Of a stretch of DNA of 64,000 nt, positions 51,738 to 61,026 are shown one piece after another (position 1 is the first letter of the stretch; every line of letters starts with the position of its first letter). Below the pieces are notes generated by a model. It saw nothing but the letters and a program-made list of their open reading frames with translations, was not told where the DNA came from and searched no databases. The position numbers and the translations under genes were made by a program. Source of the stretch: Paenibacillus piscarius (GTDB taxonomy: Bacteria > Bacillota > Bacilli > Paenibacillales > Paenibacillaceae); assembly GCF_022234545.1 (NCBI RefSeq), contig NZ_JAIEUI010000002.1:1-64000 (forward strand). The letters are read 5' to 3'.

Positions 51738-52730
51738 ATGGCGGGAATTCGGATTAAGGACATTGATATCTACCATCCAAGCACAAGAATCGGCAATGAT
51801 TTCTTCATTCAGCACTTTGATGATAAAGGCATTGATATCCGTGGACTGTTGGCCACTCTGGGCCGTGAATACCGCTACAGCATCGATAACCCGGATGAGA
51901 ACTCCTTGACGATGGCTTTTGAAGCCGCAAGCAATGTTCTGGAGAAGACGGGGTTAACCGGTGCAGACATTGACCTGATCGCTTATGCAAGCCAGACGCC
52001 TGAATACATTTTCCCTACGAATTCTTTGATGATCCACCGGCTGATCAACGCGCCATCTCATGCGATCTGTATCGACAGTAATGCCAACTGTGCGGGAATG
52101 ACCGCTTCCGTGGAGCAGGTCAGCCGCCAGATGATGGCGAATCCGCGAATCCGGCGCGCACTGGTCATCGGCTCAGATCATGTTGCTCCGCATGCGGACA
52201 AGAATGATCCGGTGTATTATGCCAACTTCGGCGATGCCGCTGCTGCTGTAATTCTGGAACGTGACGAGAACGCAGTCGGCTTCATTGACTCGATCTACCA
52301 GACGGATACCTGTGTGTACGGTAACTCCCTGTTTCCGGCAGAGGGTCTTGCCAAGCTGGGACGTACCGGCGTTGCTGCCGGAGAATTCAATGTGAAGTTC
52401 ATTCCGTTCGACGATTCCATCTGTGTGGACGCTGCTTCGGAGTCTATTAATACACTGCTCGGCAATAACGGAATTGCCCCGGAATCGGTCAAGGCCGCCT
52501 GCTTCTCTCAGCTGTCTCTGCCGAACATTCAAGCCGTCTCGGGCAAAACCGGGATAGACCCGGATGCCGCCGTCTACATCGGTGATGAATTCGGCTACAC
52601 CTCGACCAGCAGCCCGTTCATCGCGCTGCACAAAGCGGTCTCAACCGGACAGCTGGAGCGCGGTGACAAAGTGCTGTTCTGGACAGTTGGCGCCGGTTGG
52701 CAGAATGTCGCTTTTGTAATGGAATACTGA
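51738..52730 (+). CDS. KAS III (FabH)-like condensing enzyme with altered triad
   Basis: 330 residues with the thiolase fold of 3-oxoacyl-ACP synthase III. The nucleophilic Cys is kept in SNANCAGMTAS near residue 115. In the place of HQAN I see CFSQLSLPNI (His lost to Ser), and in the place of the second Asn loop (GNTSAAS) I see FGYTSTSSPF (Asn to Tyr). A decarboxylating Claisen reaction by the normal route is therefore unlikely. It may act as an acyltransferase, acyl hydrolase or ester/amide former, as known for divergent KAS III enzymes of natural-product pathways. AGGAGGG lies 8 nt before ATG 51738. Last gene of the operon. Confidence 0.82.
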   Translation: MAGIRIKDIDIYHPSTRIGNDFFIQHFDDKGIDIRGLLATLGREYRYSIDNPDENSLTMAFEAASNVLEKTGLTGADIDLIAYASQTPEYIFPTNSLMIHRLINAPSHAICIDSNANCAGMTASVEQVSRQMMANPRIRRALVIGSDHVAPHADKNDPVYYANFGDAAAAVILERDENAVGFIDSIYQTDTCVYGNSLFPAEGLAKLGRTGVAAGEFNVKFIPFDDSICVDAASESINTLLGNNGIAPESVKAACFSQLSLPNIQAVSGKTGIDPDAAVYIGDEFGYTSTSSPFIALHKAVSTGQLERGDKVLFWTVGAGWQNVAFVMEY

Positions 52731-52739
52731 TACAGCCGC

Positions 52740-52777
52740 AAACGGCCCGCAGCAGAGTTTCTGCCAGCGGGCCGTTT
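52740..52777. terminator. Bidirectional terminator between the KAS III gene and glpK
   Basis: Stem AAACGGCCCGC/GCGGGCCGTTT lies between convergent genes. Confidence 0.8.
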
Positions 52778-52817
52778 GTATGTGTTCGTACAGGGTTCAT
52801 GCACGGAATGGATACGT

Positions 52818-54311
52818 TCATTGTCTGCCTTCATGCTTCTCCCAGCCCATGGTCCGCGACACGGCATCCTGCCAGGCATGATAGCGGCGTTCGCGTTCTT
52901 CCGGCTCCATCTGCGGCGAGAATACCTTCTCCGCCTTGTTGAAGCTCTCCAGCTGCTCCCGGGTCCAGATGCCGGAGGTTAGCCCGGCCAGCAGCGCTGC
53001 CCCCAGGGTGGTAGTCTCCGAATAGGTTGTACGCGTCACCTCACTGCCCAGGATGTCAGCCTGGAATTGCATGAGCAGATTATTGCGGACAGCGCCGCCG
53101 TCCACCCGTAGGCCGGTAAGCGGCATCCCCGCATCCTTCTCCATGGCTCCGATGACGTCCCGGGACTGGAAGGCCAGCGATTCCAGCGTAGCCCGGACCA
53201 GATGAGCGGAGGTGGTTCCCCGCGTCAGTCCGAATATGGCTCCCCGGGCATACATATCCCAGTATGGGGCACCCAGTCCAGTGAAGGCGGGCACCACGAC
53301 AACCCCTTCGCTCTCCTCTACCTCTCCGGCCTTCTCTTCAGAATCTCCCGGGGCGACAATCAGCCCCAGCCCCTCCTGCAACCACTGTACCGCTGCTCCG
53401 GCTACAAACACACTGCCCTCCAGGGCATAATAGAGCTCGTCCCCCATGCCCCAGGCCACCGTGGTGAGCAGCCCGTGGCTGGACGCAACCGCTTCCGTTC
53501 CTGTGTTCATCAGAATGAAGCAGCCCGTGCCATAGGTGTTCTTGGCGCTGCCTGCCTCAAGGCACGTATGCCCGAACAATGCCGCCTGCTGATCCCCCAG
53601 TACGGAACGGATAGGGATTTCCAGACCGAACCACTGCGGATCACAGACGCCGAAGTCGCCGCCCGACATTCTTACCTCAGGCAGAATGGACGGGGGAATA
53701 CGGAGCACATCCATGAGCCCCTCGTCCCACTTGCGCTCATGCAGATTGTACAGCATCGTCCGGGAAGCATTGGTGACATCCGTTGCATGCACAGCCCCCG
53801 AGGTCAGTTTCCAGATCAGCCAGGTGTCAACAGTTCCGGCCAGCAGTTCCCCCTTGGCTGCCCGTTCTCTGGCTCCAGGCACATGATCGAGAATCCAGGC
53901 CAGCTTGGTCGCAGAGAAGTAGGCGTCAATAACCAGACCGGTCTTCGCCGCAATCTCCCCGGCCATTCCCCGGGACTTCAGCTCCTCGCACAGACCGGCG
54001 GTCCGCCGGTCCTGCCAGACAATCGCCGGATAGATCGGGACACCCGTTGCCTTGTCCCAGATCAGAGCCGTCTCCCGCTGGTTCGTAATGCCGATCGCGG
54101 TAATCTTCTCCGCCGGAGTTGGGCTTGCTTCAATCGCGTCTCTGGCAGCCGCAAGCTGGCTCTCCCAGATCTGCTCCGGGTCATGCTCCACCCAGCCCGG
54201 ACGGGGGAAGGACTGCCTGATCTCATATTGTCCCTGCGAGATCATGCCTGCCTGATCGTCAAACAGAATCGCCCGTGAGCTGGTCGTGCCTTGGTCCAAG
54301 GATAAAATCAT
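52818..54311 (-). CDS. glpK: Glycerol kinase
   Basis: 497 residues, FGGY family. It phosphorylates glycerol. N-terminal phosphate-binding LDQGTTSSRAILFD, PRPGWVEHDPEQIW, WQDRRT, GDQQAALFGHTC, the GTGCFILMNTG loop, and FQADILGSEV are conserved. ATG 54311 follows AGGAGG by 9 nt; the longer frame upstream has no support. No glpF or glpD lies beside it, so it stands apart from a usual glp operon. Confidence 0.96.
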   Translation of the reverse strand: MILSLDQGTTSSRAILFDDQAGMISQGQYEIRQSFPRPGWVEHDPEQIWESQLAAARDAIEASPTPAEKITAIGITNQRETALIWDKATGVPIYPAIVWQDRRTAGLCEELKSRGMAGEIAAKTGLVIDAYFSATKLAWILDHVPGARERAAKGELLAGTVDTWLIWKLTSGAVHATDVTNASRTMLYNLHERKWDEGLMDVLRIPPSILPEVRMSGGDFGVCDPQWFGLEIPIRSVLGDQQAALFGHTCLEAGSAKNTYGTGCFILMNTGTEAVASSHGLLTTVAWGMGDELYYALEGSVFVAGAAVQWLQEGLGLIVAPGDSEEKAGEVEESEGVVVVPAFTGLGAPYWDMYARGAIFGLTRGTTSAHLVRATLESLAFQSRDVIGAMEKDAGMPLTGLRVDGGAVRNNLLMQFQADILGSEVTRTTYSETTTLGAALLAGLTSGIWTREQLESFNKAEKVFSPQMEPEERERRYHAWQDAVSRTMGWEKHEGRQ

Positions 54312-54385
54312 AATGCCCAGCCTCCTGCAAGCCTCAGCTTGATTAGTATGTTCCACGATAAACAAGATTAATGTGGTTGTTTCAA

Positions 54386-54413
54386 CAAAAAGCACCTCTG
54401 CTCTCAGAGGCGC
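54386..54413 (-). terminator. Terminator of the res operon
   Basis: Stem AGCaCCTCT/AGAGGcGCT followed by T5 on the minus strand, after resE. Confidence 0.8.
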
Positions 54414-54438
54414 TGTCATACGTGGTCTTGGTTTACTG

Positions 54439-55875
54439 TTATTCGACAGGAAGCCGCAGGGTAAACGTGGTGCCTTCTCCAAGCTTGCTGGAGGCGTGAA
54501 TGCTGCCGTGATGCAATTCGACGATATTCTTCACAATGGCCAGGCCAAGTCCGGTTCCGCCCGGCTCACCGCTGCGCAGACGGGCTTTGTCGGCTTTGTA
54601 GAAGCGGTCGAAGATAAAGGGCAGATCGTCCGGGTTGATCCCGGCTCCCTCATCCTGGATTACAATCTCTACAAAGCTCCTGCCGTCCTGCATAATCGTA
54701 TCGGCCAGGATGGAGACCCGCTTGTTCCCCGGAGTGTGGCGGAAGGCATTATCCAGCAGGTTAGTCAGCACCTGCTCCAGCTTATCACCGTCAGCCGCCT
54801 GGAGCAGCAGTTCCGGCACAGGCCGCTGCAATTCCAGCAGAATATCCCGCTCCTTCGCTCTAACGGAGAACTTACGGTATACCCGCTCCAGCAGCTCATC
54901 TACATCCACCTGCTCCTTCAGCACATCCGTATGGCCCGCTTCCATGCGCGCCAGATCCAGCAGATCCTTCACCAGACGGCCCATCCGCAGGGATTCATCA
55001 TGAATGACTTGTACCAGCTCACTGCTCTCCTCCGGTGAAGTGGCCATGCCGTCCAGCAGCGCTTCACTATAGCCCTGCATCATAGAGAGCGGAGTGCGGA
55101 TCTCATGCGATACATTGGCAACGAAGTCCCGCCGCATCTTCTCCAGCCGCACTTCCTCCGTTACATCCCGCAGCACGGCAACAACTCCGCGCAGCTTATC
55201 TTCAGAGTAGAGGGGAGCCATGTGTACGGACCATACCCCTTGCCGGACATGGACATTGGAACGCTGGTCCCCGCCCTCCTTAAGCGTGCTCCGGAACAGC
55301 GGCTGCAGCGGCGGCGGCACCTTCCCTGAAGCAGATTCCGGCAGATTCAGACCGCTCTCCTCTTCCTGATCCCAGGCAAGGTCGCTCCAGGCTTCCAGCA
55401 GGGACTGCCCGTGCGGGTTAGTCAGGATAATCGCACCGCTGATATCAAAGGTAATCACCGCATCGCTCATACTGCGCAGGACACTGGACAGATGCCCTTT
55501 CTCATTATTGAGATTGCGTATATTCTCTTCCAGCTCTTCCGCCATGTGATTGAATGAGGTGGCCAGCTGGCCGATCTCATCGCTGGTGACCAGCGTCAGC
55601 CTGGTGCCGTACTCTCCGCGGCGGATATTGTTCGCCGCTTCAATGACCTGCTGCATCGGCTGCGTAATCTTGGTGAACAGGAACAGCGCAAAGAATGTAG
55701 TCAGCGAGAACCCGATCATGCAGGTATACATGAACAGGCGTTTGATGGCTCCGGAATTGGTGAAGTTGCTGTCGATATAGGGTAACAGGAACAACCCCAG
55801 AGTGATGAGCACGACAGCAACGAGACAGATGATCGTGATCCACAGCTTCCCGACAAGGCTTCTCCAGAAGTTCAC
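54439..55875 (-). CDS. resE: Sensor histidine kinase ResE
   Basis: 478 residues, partner of ResD. Two membrane segments (about 10-32 and 45-68), a HAMP domain, a PAS domain (about 130-235), then the kinase core. The phospho-accepting His is in FVANVSHEIRTPLSM, the N box in NLLDNAFRHTPG and the G boxes in DEGAGINPDDL and GTGLGLAIVK. The extracytoplasmic loop between the membrane spans is very short, so PAS sensing from the cytosol is likely. It directly follows resD. Confidence 0.94.
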   Translation of the reverse strand: MNFWRSLVGKLWITIICLVAVVLITLGLFLLPYIDSNFTNSGAIKRLFMYTCMIGFSLTTFFALFLFTKITQPMQQVIEAANNIRRGEYGTRLTLVTSDEIGQLATSFNHMAEELEENIRNLNNEKGHLSSVLRSMSDAVITFDISGAIILTNPHGQSLLEAWSDLAWDQEEESGLNLPESASGKVPPPLQPLFRSTLKEGGDQRSNVHVRQGVWSVHMAPLYSEDKLRGVVAVLRDVTEEVRLEKMRRDFVANVSHEIRTPLSMMQGYSEALLDGMATSPEESSELVQVIHDESLRMGRLVKDLLDLARMEAGHTDVLKEQVDVDELLERVYRKFSVRAKERDILLELQRPVPELLLQAADGDKLEQVLTNLLDNAFRHTPGNKRVSILADTIMQDGRSFVEIVIQDEGAGINPDDLPFIFDRFYKADKARLRSGEPGGTGLGLAIVKNIVELHHGSIHASSKLGEGTTFTLRLPVE

Positions 55876-56592
55876 TTATTTGGGCACCTCAAGCTTATAG
55901 CCTACTCCCCATACCGTGGTAATCATCGCCGCCGATTCCGGGGAGACCTTATTCAGTTTCTCGCGCAGGCGCTTAACATGGGTATCCACTGTACGCAGAT
56001 CGCCGAAGAATTCGTAATTCCATACATCCTTCAACAGCTCCTCGCGCGAGAACACCTTGTCCGGCGAAATAGCCAGATAATGCAGCAGCTCATATTCCTT
56101 AGGTGTCAGGCTGACCTCTTGCCCGCCTGCGCTTACGCGGTGTGCATCATGCTCAATAATGAGGAACGGGAACACGATATTGTTGCTTGAATTGCTCTCT
56201 TTGGACAGAAATGCAGTAGCTGAGGACCGGCGCATAATCGCCTTCACCCGGTAGATAACCTCACGCGGGCTGAAGGGCTTAACCACATAGTCGTCCGCGC
56301 CCATCTCGAAGCCCTGCACGCGGTTGATCTCCTCGCCCTTGGCCGTAAGCATAAGAACCGGCGTCGATTTGACCCCTCTGAGCCGGGTCAGCACCTCGAT
56401 ACCGTCGATGCCGGGCAGCATGACGTCCAGCAGAATGAGGCCGTAGTCATTGGCTGTTGCTTTGCGCAGAGCGATTTCTCCATCCTCCGCCTCGTCAATC
56501 TCGTAGCCTTCTTTTTCAAGATACATTTTGAGCAGGCGGCGGATACGTTCTTCGTCGTCCACCACCAGAATTCTATTCAAATGCTCAGCCAT
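55876..56592 (-). CDS. resD: Response regulator ResD
   Basis: 238 residues, OmpR family. Receiver domain with the phospho-acceptor Asp in LILLDVMLPGIDG and the Lys in DDYVVKPFSP; winged-helix DNA-binding domain with VDTHVKRLREKL. It activates respiration and anaerobic genes in B. subtilis. Candidate ResD boxes lie ahead of resA (60202-60252). It starts the regulator pair 75 nt after resC. Confidence 0.95.
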   Translation of the reverse strand: MAEHLNRILVVDDEERIRRLLKMYLEKEGYEIDEAEDGEIALRKATANDYGLILLDVMLPGIDGIEVLTRLRGVKSTPVLMLTAKGEEINRVQGFEMGADDYVVKPFSPREVIYRVKAIMRRSSATAFLSKESNSSNNIVFPFLIIEHDAHRVSAGGQEVSLTPKEYELLHYLAISPDKVFSREELLKDVWNYEFFGDLRTVDTHVKRLREKLNKVSPESAAMITTVWGVGYKLEVPK

Positions 56593-56667
56593 TTACACAA
56601 CAACCCCTTCATCAATTACAGTAGAACGCCACCCTGATGCTTATGCCTAACCGGAGAACAGGAATGC

Positions 56668-57930
56668 TCAGTCGGTTCCTGCATAAGAATGAAGTCCGGC
56701 AATAACCAGGTTAACGCCGACCAGAGTGAACATTACAATCAGAAAGCCGAGTACAGCAAGCCAGGCAGACTTCTGTCCCTGCCATCCGCGGGCCAGCCGC
56801 AAATGGAGATAAGCACTGTAGAACAGCCAGGTGACGAGTGCCCAGACCTCCTTGGGGTCCCATCCCCAGAACCGGCCCCAGGCCACCTCAGCCCATATCA
56901 TGGCAAAAATCAAAGCCCCCAGGGTGAAAATCGGAAAACCGATGGCGATCGCCCGGTAAGTAATCTCATCAAGGTCGCGCTCATCAATTCCGTCAAGCAC
57001 CGGATGAATCGCTCTGCCCAGCGGCTTCCGCGCGATCAGCCGGAGAAGCCCATACAGAACAAGCCCGGACAGCAGTGACCAGATCACCGTATTGAACTTG
57101 CGTCCCGCATTGACCCCGTTCATCCAGGAGGGTGCTTCAAACAATGGCTTCTTCATGCCAAGAAAAGGCTGGAAGCTCTCAATTTCGCTATGGTAAGGTG
57201 CCACAATCGGCGGCATTTTATAACTCACTTTCTCTATTGTACTATCTTCCTGCCCGGGGCTGTCAATCGTTACGTTGGTACGGGTGAAAACTGATTCATA
57301 GCCTGCGCCGCGGAAGGCAAATACAGATCCGAGAAACCCAATTATAACAATGATTGAGAACAGAGTAAATTCGACAAGCCTCTGCTGTTTGCGGTCACTG
57401 CGCTCTTTGCTGGTGAAATTCACGGTTCGCAGCAGATACATCAGACCCGCGGCAAAACCGACAGCGAAGAAAGATTCCCCGAGCGCCGCCAGCGTGACAT
57501 GGATGTTCAGATATATCGATTTCAGTGAAGGGATCAGCGGCTGCACTTCCTGGGGAAATACAGCGGCATACGCCATTACAATGATTGCGATCGGAACCGC
57601 GAATACACCGAGAATGATCTTGCGGTAGATCGCGAAGATGACGGTGAAAGCAGTCATGACCATCATAGATAGGAAGGTCATGAATTCATACATATTGCTG
57701 ACCGGGATATGTCCTGCCCCCATCCAGCGGGTAACGAAGTATGCTATATGGCATAAGAGCCCTAGCGAGGAGACGATAAATGCAATTTTGCCCCACCGTG
57801 CGGTATGCTCCTCCGGCTTCCGGCCGGACCATTTGCGGCCCATGATGGCAATCGTGAACAACATAAATGCACCGCTGTATAAGAAGAATGCTGCAATAAA
57901 GACATCACTGCTGAAATCGAGCAAGTTCAT
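56668..57930 (-). CDS. resC: Cytochrome c biogenesis protein ResC (CcsA)
   Basis: 420 residues, about eight membrane spans. With ResB it forms the system II haem export and ligation complex. The haem-handling WWD-like motif is WGRFWGWDPKEVWALVTW near residue 350, and conserved external histidines lie around residues 55-70 and 390. It overlaps resB by 4 nt. Confidence 0.94.
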   Translation of the reverse strand: MNLLDFSSDVFIAAFFLYSGAFMLFTIAIMGRKWSGRKPEEHTARWGKIAFIVSSLGLLCHIAYFVTRWMGAGHIPVSNMYEFMTFLSMMVMTAFTVIFAIYRKIILGVFAVPIAIIVMAYAAVFPQEVQPLIPSLKSIYLNIHVTLAALGESFFAVGFAAGLMYLLRTVNFTSKERSDRKQQRLVEFTLFSIIVIIGFLGSVFAFRGAGYESVFTRTNVTIDSPGQEDSTIEKVSYKMPPIVAPYHSEIESFQPFLGMKKPLFEAPSWMNGVNAGRKFNTVIWSLLSGLVLYGLLRLIARKPLGRAIHPVLDGIDERDLDEITYRAIAIGFPIFTLGALIFAMIWAEVAWGRFWGWDPKEVWALVTWLFYSAYLHLRLARGWQGQKSAWLAVLGFLIVMFTLVGVNLVIAGLHSYAGTD

Positions 57931-59615
57931 GCCAGGCCTCCTCCGTTGTCCAATGATTGTTCATCGACTGTCATGTCTATTCTCTCCAGAATCGAGACCA
58001 GCTCCCGGCGGAAGCCGAACCAGTTCTTATTCGTGTGGCCTCCGAGCACCAGTTCCCCGCTGTCAACCGCCAGCCAGATACGTCTGTGCTGCCAGTAGAA
58101 GCCAAGAACAAGCCCCAGCATGACGATCCCTGCTCCGATCCAGACAAACGGCATCGCCCGGTCCACACGCACATTCAGATAAGTGGTGGATTCCGCGAAA
58201 TCCACATCTGTCATACTGCCGACCTCAAGCTCCAGGAAGCGCTCCCCGCCGCCCAGTTTGTCGTTAATGGCCGCCTGCTGGAACTTCTCCTTATCCACCT
58301 GCTTCGGAAAATAGAAATACTGCTGCCCTCCGGCAGGCAGGTCCGGTCCGCTGATCAGAAAGAGAAACGCCGGAGCATTCGGATAGGGTGATTTGGATAC
58401 CGGACGGCCTTCCTCGTTGAGTCCAAAGTCCATATACTTCTCCTTCAGCTCCAGCGTGTACGGTCCTGCCTTGAAGCTGCGCTGCGTGCCTTTCATTTCC
58501 AGTTTGAACTTGCCGTAGCTCTCACCGGTTGAAGCGTTCACAAGATCAGGCTGCACAGAACGCAGTACAGGCGTCAGGTCATAATCAAACTGATACGCTT
58601 TCAATCCCTTGTAGTTAAGCGGGGAGTTCACCCGAATGTCATGCCGGGCGACTTCACGGAGCTGCGGTTCCTTGGTGGGATCGCTGCAGCCGGATGTACA
58701 TTCATAGAGAACCGCCTTCGTCTCGAAGAGCTTGGGAAGTACCTTTTTGCCCCGGAATTCCTCAGGCATCTCTTCCTCACTGTAGAATTCTACGGTGAAC
58801 TTCTCGTTCTTAAGGTACAGCGTGGTGTCCGGTATCTTCACCGCCTCACCCTGCGGAAAAGCGAGATGCTGATCCATATTCAGGCCGGGCAATCCTCTCG
58901 CCAGCACAGCGAGCAAAAAAATAATCAGACCGATATGTATGACATAAGGTCCCCAGCGGCTGAAACGGTGCTTCTCGGCCAGCAGAGCGCCGCCGTCCGT
59001 CTTGATGCGGTATCCTTTCTTGCGGAGAGGCTCTGCGATCCTTGCCACCCATTCCTCGGGTTCCTCTTCGACCGGCCGGATCAGCGTAAGCTTCTGGCGG
59101 GTCAGAAACTGGCGGTGCTTGCGGACCTTCTGCCGGGTTAACGCCTTGTACAGCGGCAGCACACGGTCCAGGCTGCAGATGACCAGAGAGGCTCCGATCA
59201 TAACAAGCAGCGTCACGAACCACCAGGATTCATAGGTATGCGAAAGGCCGAGTTTATAATATATATTCCCGGCTGTTCCATACGTCTGTGGATAATAGGT
59301 TGAAGCGTCAATGTTCAGAAAAGTGCTCTCCTGCGGAAAAATCGTCCCCAGCATCGCGCCGAGCAGTGTCAGCACAATCAGGTAAATAGCTACCTTGACT
59401 GAGGAAAAAAAGTTCCAGATCTTGTCGATAATCCCGGGACTCACCCGCTGTGAACGGCGGGCCACCCCGTCGTAGCGCATCTCAAGATTGGCGGTAGAAT
59501 TCCATTCCTTCTCGTCCAGCGGCTTGCCGCAGGCCTCACAGAGAACGGTCCCCACCGGGTTCTGGTGACCGCATTCGCATTTGGTGTTGCTGATCAGCGG
59601 CGTAGACTCCTTCAT
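57927..59615 (-). CDS. resB: Cytochrome c biogenesis protein ResB with N-terminal zinc ribbon
   Basis: 562 residues. The Ccs1/ResB body has three early membrane segments (about 72-95, 125-150, 205-225), a large external domain, and a last membrane segment near residue 485. Residues 1-32 carry CECGHQNPVGTVLCEACGK, a CxC/CxxC zinc ribbon that is not part of the basic ResB fold. It partners with ResC and the thiol-reductase ResA. Confidence 0.92.
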   Translation of the reverse strand: MKESTPLISNTKCECGHQNPVGTVLCEACGKPLDEKEWNSTANLEMRYDGVARRSQRVSPGIIDKIWNFFSSVKVAIYLIVLTLLGAMLGTIFPQESTFLNIDASTYYPQTYGTAGNIYYKLGLSHTYESWWFVTLLVMIGASLVICSLDRVLPLYKALTRQKVRKHRQFLTRQKLTLIRPVEEEPEEWVARIAEPLRKKGYRIKTDGGALLAEKHRFSRWGPYVIHIGLIIFLLAVLARGLPGLNMDQHLAFPQGEAVKIPDTTLYLKNEKFTVEFYSEEEMPEEFRGKKVLPKLFETKAVLYECTSGCSDPTKEPQLREVARHDIRVNSPLNYKGLKAYQFDYDLTPVLRSVQPDLVNASTGESYGKFKLEMKGTQRSFKAGPYTLELKEKYMDFGLNEEGRPVSKSPYPNAPAFLFLISGPDLPAGGQQYFYFPKQVDKEKFQQAAINDKLGGGERFLELEVGSMTDVDFAESTTYLNVRVDRAMPFVWIGAGIVMLGLVLGFYWQHRRIWLAVDSGELVLGGHTNKNWFGFRRELVSILERIDMTVDEQSLDNGGGLA

Positions 59616-60136
59616 CGTCCCACCAGCTTCCCGATTTGCTCATCCAGTGAGCTCAGATCCAGCTGGCCGATATGAATGGTATCCACCTTGCCCTTGGAAT
59701 TAATGAAGAAGGTGGTCGGGAGCGGAGAGACTCCGTAGGTGCGGACAGCATCCCGCCCCTTATCCATGACGACCGGAAAGTCAATGTCTACCTGCTTCAC
59801 GAAATTCTCCACGACCATCTGGTCCTCGCCCACGTTCACGCCGACGACTACCACGCCTTGGTCCTTCCATTTCTCCCACTGCGCCTGCAGTGCAGGCATT
59901 TCCTTCACGCAGGGTGCGCACCAGGAGCCCCAGAAATTAAGCACCACGGATTTGCCCTTGTATTCCTCCAGCGTATGCGTCACGCCGTCCAGCCCCAGCA
60001 GTTCGAAATTAGGCGCTTTTCCGCCTTCCTCAGGCTTGCCGTTCCCTCCGAACACGGAGGAGCTGATGGCGTAGCCCCCAAGCAGAAGAATTAGAAATAA
60101 GATCACGATTTGGATTGGCTTTCTGGCTTTGCCCAC
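59612..60136 (-). CDS. resA: Thiol-disulfide oxidoreductase ResA
   Basis: 174 residues. An N-terminal membrane anchor (IVILFLILLLGGYAISS) and an extracytoplasmic thioredoxin fold with WCAPC in NFWGSWCAPCVKEM near residue 75. It reduces apocytochrome c for haem attachment. The start is GTG 60136 preceded by AAGGGGGCAGG. First gene of resABCDE. Confidence 0.94.
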   Translation of the reverse strand: MGKARKPIQIVILFLILLLGGYAISSSVFGGNGKPEEGGKAPNFELLGLDGVTHTLEEYKGKSVVLNFWGSWCAPCVKEMPALQAQWEKWKDQGVVVVGVNVGEDQMVVENFVKQVDIDFPVVMDKGRDAVRTYGVSPLPTTFFINSKGKVDTIHIGQLDLSSLDEQIGKLVGR

Positions 60137-60201
60137 ACGCCCTGCCCCCTTCTGTGACGCAACTCATTACTTTAGTTGTTAGGTGTGAACATCCTATGAA
60201 C

Positions 60202-60252
60202 ATTATAACGAATTTTGTCACAGTTTTAGGAGAGGAAATTGTGAACATTATG
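60202..60252 (-). promoter_or_regulatory. resA promoter region with candidate ResD boxes
   Basis: TATAAT (60207-60202) has no good -35 element. TTGTGAACATTATG on the opposite strand (60239-60252) fits the TTGTGAA-type ResD consensus, and GTGACA lies in the spacer. A weak -35 with activator boxes fits ResD autoregulation as in B. subtilis. Confidence 0.5.
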
Positions 60253-61006
60253 TGTCTTTGCGGGTCGGATTCTCTCTAAGCGCTCCGGCCTTGGCCATCT
60301 GCTGCAGATGATTGATCTCATCCTTGGTCAGATGCCGGTAGGAGCCGCGTTTGAGATTCTGCAACAGAATATCACCGAACGAAATCCGCTTCAGCCGGAC
60401 GACCGGATGCGAGATTGCCTCGAACATCCGCCGGACCTGGCGGTTGCGCCCTTCATGGATCGTAATGCTGATGACCGCTTCCTTATTCGCTTCGTCGATA
60501 TCCTTGTATTCCACCTCGGCCGGTGCGGTCATGCCGTCCTCCAGCTTGATGCCGGCCTTCAGCTTGTCCAGCGCTGTACCGTGCGGTATTCCCTTGACCG
60601 TGGCCAGATACGTCTTCGGCACATGATGCTTCGGATGGGTGAGCAGATTGGCGAACTCCCCGTCATTGGTCAGCAGCAGCAGCCCTTCTGTATCGTAGTC
60701 CAGCCGGCCAACAGGGTATACACGCTCTGTGATGCCCTTCAGGTAATCAGTAACGACCTTGCGGCCCTTATCATCGGATGCGCTGGTAATTACACCCTTA
60801 GGCTTGTTGAACATAATGTAGATTTTATTCTCGCCCCGGATCAGTCTGCCCGAGACCTTGATGATATCTGTTGCCGGGTCTGCCTTGGTGCCAAGCGTAG
60901 TCACGAGTTCTCCGTTGACTTCCACTTTACCGGCCAGAATCAATTCTTCACATTTGCGTCTGGACGCCACCCCTGCCTGCGCCAGAACTTTCTGTAATCT
61001 TTCCAT
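60248..61006 (-). CDS. rluB: 23S rRNA pseudouridine synthase RluB
   Basis: 252 residues. An N-terminal S4 domain (RLQKVLAQAGVASRRKCEEL) is followed by the RsuA-type catalytic domain with Asp in PVGRLDYDTEGLLLLTNDG and the segment HEGRNRQVRRMFEA. It modifies a uridine in the large-subunit rRNA. Its stop is 111 nt ahead of resA, as in B. subtilis. Confidence 0.94.
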   Translation of the reverse strand: MERLQKVLAQAGVASRRKCEELILAGKVEVNGELVTTLGTKADPATDIIKVSGRLIRGENKIYIMFNKPKGVITSASDDKGRKVVTDYLKGITERVYPVGRLDYDTEGLLLLTNDGEFANLLTHPKHHVPKTYLATVKGIPHGTALDKLKAGIKLEDGMTAPAEVEYKDIDEANKEAVISITIHEGRNRQVRRMFEAISHPVVRLKRISFGDILLQNLKRGSYRHLTKDEINHLQQMAKAGALRENPTRKDT

Positions 61007-61026
61007 TGTCGATGACTCACCTCAGG

